Positions 58,575 to 64,000 of a stretch of DNA of 64,000 bases are shown here, one piece after another. The DNA is taken from the NCBI RefSeq assembly GCF_014633365.1, contig NC_068339.1:11927925-11991924 (forward strand). Reading direction: 5' to 3'. The position numbers were made by a program, and so were the translations under genes. Under the pieces are notes generated by a model, which worked only from the letters and a program-made list of their open reading frames with translations, was not told the origin of the DNA and ran no database searches. The stretch comes from Diospyros lotus. Lineage: Eukaryota > Streptophyta > Magnoliopsida > Ericales > Ebenaceae. Every line of letters begins with the position of its first letter. Positions within the stretch are counted from its first letter, which is position 1.

Positions 58575-61500
58575 CTAATCACTATCATATAAGTCTACAT
58601 CTGTGTCATTAGATTCTAAGTCGTCTTCAGAATCTAATTGAAGAACTTGTTCATCCTCTGATTCAGAATCATATTCAGAGTCTGATCGCAAGACTTGCTT
58701 ATCATACGATTCAGACTTATCTTCAGAATCAAATCTCAAAACTTGCTCATCATTCAACTCTAGGGCTTCGTCAAATTCTGATTCCATAACTGGCTCATCA
58801 TTTAAATCAGCGTGGTCACCATCATTCACTGTCTCAGGGATTTGGACATCATCAACTGCAATATCGTGTAGTTCCACGTCATCCTCTTGGTAAGGCAGTG
58901 CTTCACGTGGAAGAGTCGCCTCTTGATTATTAAAAGATTGTGGAACCTCTACTATGAACCTTGGTTTGACTTTTGTTACAACCAACCAATCGCTTTTGTT
59001 ACGCCTCAAGCTTGGATATTCGCAAAAATATACTTGAATCGCTTGAGAAGCTAATACAAATTGTTCGTTTGTATTCCATTTCTTCTTTTCATTGACCTCG
59101 ACGATCTTATATGCATGATGAATCTTCACCTCCTCGTTCAAAGTTGGAATAAACCAATCGCCCTTGAACAATACAACTTTTGTAATATCCCAAGAAAAAA
59201 GAAATTGAAAATGATAATAATGATAATAGGGATAATATTATAACCATAAAAAAAAAATAACAAAAGAGTAAATGAAAATTAATTTAGTTTAAATAAAATT
59301 GATTTAATTAAAAGGAATGGCGGTGCGTGAGCTGAGCATCAAAAAAATTTTGATATTTTGTTTTGACTCTCATTGAAGCTTCTTGAAGCTTCTGGCTGAG
59401 ATGGGGAAACAGAGAGAGAGAGAGAGAGAGAGAGAGTAGAAGAAGGGAGAAATTCGACTAAGTAGAAAACAGGGGAAGGGAAAATAAAGAAGAAGGCAGC
59501 GAACGGAAGAAGAAGAAGGGCAGAGCAAGGAAGGATCGTGGCTGCTGTTCGGCTCCTGCAAACTCTCTCAGGCAAGCCCTCTTCCTCTGCTCGTTTCTAT
59601 TCTCCGCTTGCGAGCTGCCATCCTCCCTCTTATTGTTGCTCTTTCTTCCTATATAGCTGTGGTATGTACATGTGTATATATAAATATATCGTTGCAAGTA
59701 GCAGTGGGCTCGGCAGATTATACATATGTTGTTATCTTCGGTGTAGCAGTTCGGGTAGGCCACTGTGAGGGAGATTTGCTGTTAGTCCCAAGGGAAGCTC
59801 GCTGCAATGGGATGTTTAAATGGGTGTATTTATCCAAGCTTATTTGGTGCAATAGTTGGGTTGTTGTTCGCCTATATATATATATATGCATGCGGGTGGC
59901 TGCGAGTAGAGGCCTTTGCCCGAGAGTGAGCCGGACCCTTTATCCTCCATCGTTGCTCCTCTAGTGTTTGTGGGTAAATATATATATGTGGGGGTGTGCG
60001 CAATGGGAGAGGGTGAGACCGTGATGGCCGAGAGCCTTTGTGCGGCTGCAAGTATACCTATAATATCATGTTTGTGTGTCACTGTAAGTAAGTAAATATA
60101 TATATATGCACAGGTGCAGAGAGAGGGTGTGGGTTTATTCATATGGGTGTGTTCATTAGGTGTGTTCATGAGGGGAGAAATTGAAGTGATATATTTATAT
60201 ATATGTATATATAATGTTGAAAGATGAAATTGGAGACAACAGCACGTCCATGTGCTCTTGAAAGTGCTTAAATATATTTATATATATATGTATATATTTA
60301 TGTAAATGTTGCTTAAAGATTATAAGTATAATTTGAGTTATCTAAGTAAGTAATAATAGTAATAGGAATGATTTAATTTAAAATAAATATGAGATTTATT
60401 GGGATTTTATTTACGGTGTGCCTATGTGAGATTTTAGACGGTTAGATTTAATTAATGCGAGCTACGGGTTTTATTAATCGTTATTAAACGTTTTACTTTG
60501 TAGCGGGAGTGCAAGGAAGAGAAGAAACGGCCGTGTAAAGGCAAGCTCCTAACTCTCTCTTCGTGTTCTTCAATTCCCGTGAAAGACCCTATGATTTCCT
60601 GTATTTTATCACCTCCCTTACTTTAATTCGGCACCTTGCTTTATTGGTTGAACTATTATTCATTTGTTTTAATTTAAATTAAATCTGGGGCTTCTATAAT
60701 TTTATTCGTTGTGAGCCTACGGGGGTTTGTACCGCCCCCATTCCTTTCGGAATGATGCTGAACCCAGTTGGGGAATTAAGTTCCTAGTCGTGCGGGTTTT
60801 ATTTACGGTTTTTCTCGGATTTACTTATGATTTGGTTAGAGCTATTGAGCAGTGGGGCAGGGGTCAACCGTTTGGTGACGTTGGGGTAGACTACGGTACG
60901 GCCCTGAAGAGGATCGTCGGGTGGACACCCCTAGTCATTGACCGTTGACCGGTGTCGGGCACTGCTGACTAGCTCTGCCGGTAGGTGATTTACTGCATGA
61001 TTAGATACCTTGTATTACTGTTCATGATTTGATATGCACATGGGTACGGGATGCATGTTGGGATATTCATTTATTGATTATGCTTGGACACGGACATTCT
61101 AGCTTGGTTAGGTTGCATCCAGCGCGGCATATGCATGGTGTGTGGTTTACTATGTGGGCGGAGCATGGCCTGATGCCTGGATGTATGGGCGCCTTGTATC
61201 ACGTTGATGCTCACTACGCCATTGCATTTCTATGTGCATTGCATGGATACTGGTAGTATATAGTTCTCGGACGAGAGTACCGTTCCGAGGGAGCCTATGG
61301 CTCGGTTGTCGGGAGTACCGACGGATACGGGTGACGGGAGTACCGACCCGGGATTGCGCGCGCAGGTTTGTGGAGATATTTGTTGCCTTTCAGGGCAGCG
61401 GCAGGTTAGTATGGGACTTGGGTGCCAAGTGTCTTATGTGGGCCCCAAGGACCGGTATGTGCTTTTATTTTATTATGCTATTGAGCTGTTGTGTTGTAGC

Positions 61501-64000
61501 GTCTCATGGCTTGTGTGTACCTGGGGGTTTATTCTGGGGTGGGATTTCTGGTTTTGTATAGCTTTCAGCCTTTTCTTCCTTATGCTTGCTGAGTCTCTCG
61601 ACTCACCTTGCTTTCCATCATTCCAGGTAGTGGCGACGTGAGCCATGGCAAGGGAGTCAGCTTTAACGGCAGAGTCGATGTGGTGTACAGGCAGTCTCGT
61701 CAATCCCTATCACTCTGATGTCTAAGTAGAATTTGCTCTATTATTTTGTACTGTGCCAGGTGTTTTCTCGAGTCTTGTGTATGTCGGCACAGGAGTTCGT
61801 ATTCTTTTATTTATCTTGTGACCGCTGTGTTAGCGGGGTACCCATAGTGCATGCATGTCTTGAGCTTTGCTTCCGCTGTTCTTATTTTCGTGTATGCATG
61901 CTGGGGTGGTCTTTGTCTTTTGTTTCATTATTTTTCTCCTCCTGTAGGCGCTCCCGTTCGGGTAGTCCCGGCAGTTAGGCTATCCGGGCGGGGGTGCTTA
62001 CAACTTTCATGAATGACGATACTGAAGGATACTCGAGCTCGGCAATCTCTGTTATCCAACCATAATAGTCCTTCTCAGGATCATCGTAGTTGGATCCTTT
62101 AACGCACATGCCACTATTCATAGTGGCTTTATTCGAACCACGGTTAATCGTGTGAAATTTAAATCCATTAACAAAGCAGTCAGGGTAGGTTGTAACAGTG
62201 TTAAAAGGTCTTTTTGCGAGATCCCTTATGTATGAATTGGTTACATTGTTCCTAGGATCGCTAGCCTATTAAATAAGATAGATATATAAGAAATAATTAT
62301 ATAAGAAATTGAGTGGAATTAATATTTTAATTAATCAACTCACATAGCTATTGAACCAAGAAGGGAATTTCTTATTTGTTAATTGTTCAATGATGTGGTC
62401 GCCAATGCCAAGATTACGTAACCTTAGCTCAGCATCGTAAATTCTTAAAAAATTAATAAAAAAATAAAAATAACTACATTAGACTATTTAATTTAAATAT
62501 AATTTAGAAATTAACAACAATTAATGAGCAAAATCTTACTGCAGATACGGTTCAACTTCTGGACAATTCATCAAAATATATCTGTGTGTAACATCATATT
62601 CTTCACCGAATAGCATTCGTGACTTTTTACATCCAAATGGTCGACAAGGATGCTTGAAAATTGATAACTTTCCCTCTTGGTCATCCCCTTCATTTACAAC
62701 ACCAGTATCGTTGCGCGGCACTTGTGTATGCCTTGTAACAACATGGTCCTCAAAGTAATGAGAACACAACAATGACGCTTCTTCCACAACGTATGAATTA
62801 GAAATAGAGCCTTCCACTCGAGCTTTATTTCTAACTGTTTTCTTCAACTTTCCAAGGTATCTATATAAAATGTGTATAGTAATTAGATAAGTAAACTACA
62901 AAATGAATATGTTTCTTATAAAATAGAAAGAAAAAAAATTATCAATCTAATAAATAGTGCATTTCAAACGGATACATCCATCGATATTGAACTAAACTTG
63001 TTATCCTTACTTCATAAGCCAAATGGACTGAAAGATGCTCCATAGAGTCAAAGAAGCTTGGAGGGAATATGAGCTCCAACTTACACAAAGTGATGGGGAT
63101 ATCGTTCTCTAATTTCATCATGTGCTCACTTTTAATGGTGGTCGATGCCAAATGTTTGAAGAAAAGACTCAACTCAGTCAGTGCCTCCCATACTTTTTGC
63201 AGTAATAATTCCCGAAATGCAACGGGCACCAACCTTTGCATGAACACATGACAGTCGTGGCTTTTCATCCCAAACAACTTAAACTTTTTTGTGTCAACAC
63301 ATCTAGCCATGTTCAACACATACCCATCAGGAAATTTTAGATTTTTTACCCACGCACACAGGACAGCTTTTTCTTTCTTGTTCAGAGTAAAAGTTGGTTG
63401 AGTAATGTGGCGACAATATTGATTCAACTCTTCTCTCGACTTCACCGTGTCCTTAGTTTTGCCCGGTACATTCATCACTGTATTGAACACATTTTCAAAC
63501 ACGTTTTTCTCTATATGCATAACATCCAAGTTGTGTCGAATAAGTTGAGTTTTTCAATAAGACAAATCCCAAAAAATGCTCTTATTCTTCCAACCACTAC
63601 CATGACTGTTATCCGCATTAGTCTGTGTAGCATTGGGTTCTGTCGCCTTCAGTAAACCCAACTCATCCAAGGAAGCAAGTACCTCAGGTCCAGACAGTAC
63701 AGGAGATGGTGTTTTTTTACCAAAGTATTTTTGCGGAATCCATACCTATTCCGTCGATACGGATGATCTCGATGCAAGAATTTTTGATGGTTGTCAAACC
63801 ATGAAATCTTTCGACTCTTTGACAGGTAAAATGCGTCCGAGTGAATCGTGCAATAAAGACATGCCAACTTTCCTGTCGTGCTATACCCCGAGAGTATTGA
63901 ATATGCAGGAAAATCACTAATGGTCCACATCAAAGCCGCTCTCGGTTGGAAATTTTGTTTCAATGAAATATCATATGCATGCACACCAACATCCCACAAA
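58575..64000 (-). pseudogene. CACTA TNP2-like transposase (Transposase_21, DUF4218, DUF4216), broken and partial
   Basis: From the right edge on the minus strand: the Transposase_21 core (ALMWTISDFPAYSILSGYST, then a GKLACLYC zinc-binding segment) at 63999-63740; the DUF4218 region (NLDVMHIEKNVFENVF; KSHDCHVFMQRLVP; WMYPFE) at 63541-62960; its continuation KARVEGSISNSYVVEEA at about 62868-62530; a short exon near 62446-62342; and the DUF4216 region (from about 62275, resuming at 59175 with FKGDWFIPTLN and QFVLASQAIQVYF), ending in acidic repeats at 58575. Lesions: an indel in the A run at 63728-63732 shifts the frame, TGA at 63554-63556 replaces the expected Trp before KTQL, and the LTR-like element 59181-62002 splits DUF4216. 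The junction near 62984 lacks a clear GT donor; a GC donor is possible. The N-terminus is outside the window. Confidence 0.82.
59181..62002 (+). mobile_element. LTR-like non-coding insertion no. 7 (2.82 kb) inside the CACTA transposase gene
   Basis: It starts TGTAATATCCCAAG and ends GGGGGTGCTTACA, with a perfect 5-bp duplication ACTTT at 59176-59180 and 62003-62007. Plus orientation: hairpin GAGTC-TCTC-GACTC at 61591-61604, 398 bp from the right end, then TCATTCCAGGTAGTGG. An (AG)n tract occurs near 59410-59436. The right third is unusually GC-rich (60480-62000) and holds many short open frames (for example 61232-61641) without known domains. A hairpin-prone CCCGGCAGTTAGGC...CCGGGCGGG lies just inside the right end. 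Confidence 0.87.

Larger units (their letters stand above)
55804..64000 (-). mobile_element. Coding CACTA (En/Spm) transposon, running off the right edge
   Basis: The left end reads CACAACAAGAATTTCGG, one mismatch from a CACTACAAGAA-type terminus, followed at once by TTTAGCGACGGAATATTTCCGTCGCTAAA and similar subterminal pairs to about 56640 (longer runs are not quoted). Two minus-strand genes follow: a TNPA/Transposase_24-like gene (58508-56918) and a TNP2-like transposase (from beyond 64000 to 58575). This matches the En/Spm layout read from the far end. An LTR-like element (59181-62002) splits the TNP2 gene. The other terminus is outside the window. Confidence 0.82.

Overview
The window is plant nuclear DNA. 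The evidence is GT-AG introns in AT-rich intergenic sequence, a patellin gene (SEC14 plus GOLD), a plant A-type cytochrome P450, and plant transposon families (CACTA, BED-finger hAT, Copia, and a Cassandra-type TRIM with a 5S rRNA-like segment in its LTRs). An angiosperm is certain. A eudicot is likely; I cannot name the species.

Only one host gene looks intact: a four-exon patellin gene at 33500-35386 (482 aa after splicing). A second host gene, a P450 at 23477-28375, is broken by two in-frame TAG codons and a 2.87-kb insertion. Nearly everything else is nested mobile DNA. Left to right: the right part of a hAT element with a broken transposase (1-3299); a MYM/TTF-type hAT fragment split by a non-autonomous CACTA (3338-7771); a small hAT-like MITE (7969-8459); a 2.6-kb LTR-like insertion (10492-13081); a fold-back element (13277-15090); a second CACTA copy in the opposite orientation (15117-18024); a Cassandra-like element holding further insertions (18798-22985); the P450 with its insertion; a Mutator-like fold-back element just 3' of it (28495-30093); the patellin gene; a Copia element (36953-46826) holding an intact hAT (39751-42918) and an LTR-like insertion; two more LTR-like insertions (47036-52312); a CACTA-type repeat array; and the left part of a coding CACTA (55804 to the window edge) that is itself split by an LTR-like insertion.

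The most notable pattern is a set of seven non-coding insertions of 2.1-3.0 kb. All end in TGTRA.../...CA-type termini and all have 5-bp target-site duplications (six perfect, one with a single mismatch). Six carry a short hairpin of the form GAGYC-NNNN-GRCTC, five of them 341-398 bp and one 504 bp from the same end. The stem pairs change together (GAGCC/GGCTC or GAGTC/GACTC) while the loops vary. The seventh has a different hairpin at the same place. I read these as solo LTRs of one large LTR-retrotransposon superfamily, with a conserved structured element that I cannot match to a described motif.

The only apparently intact mobile-element protein is the 674-aa hAT transposase on the minus strand at 40282-42306. 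It lies in an element with a perfect 12-bp terminal inverted repeat and a perfect 8-bp target duplication. All other transposase or polyprotein genes carry stops, frameshifts, deletions or insertions.
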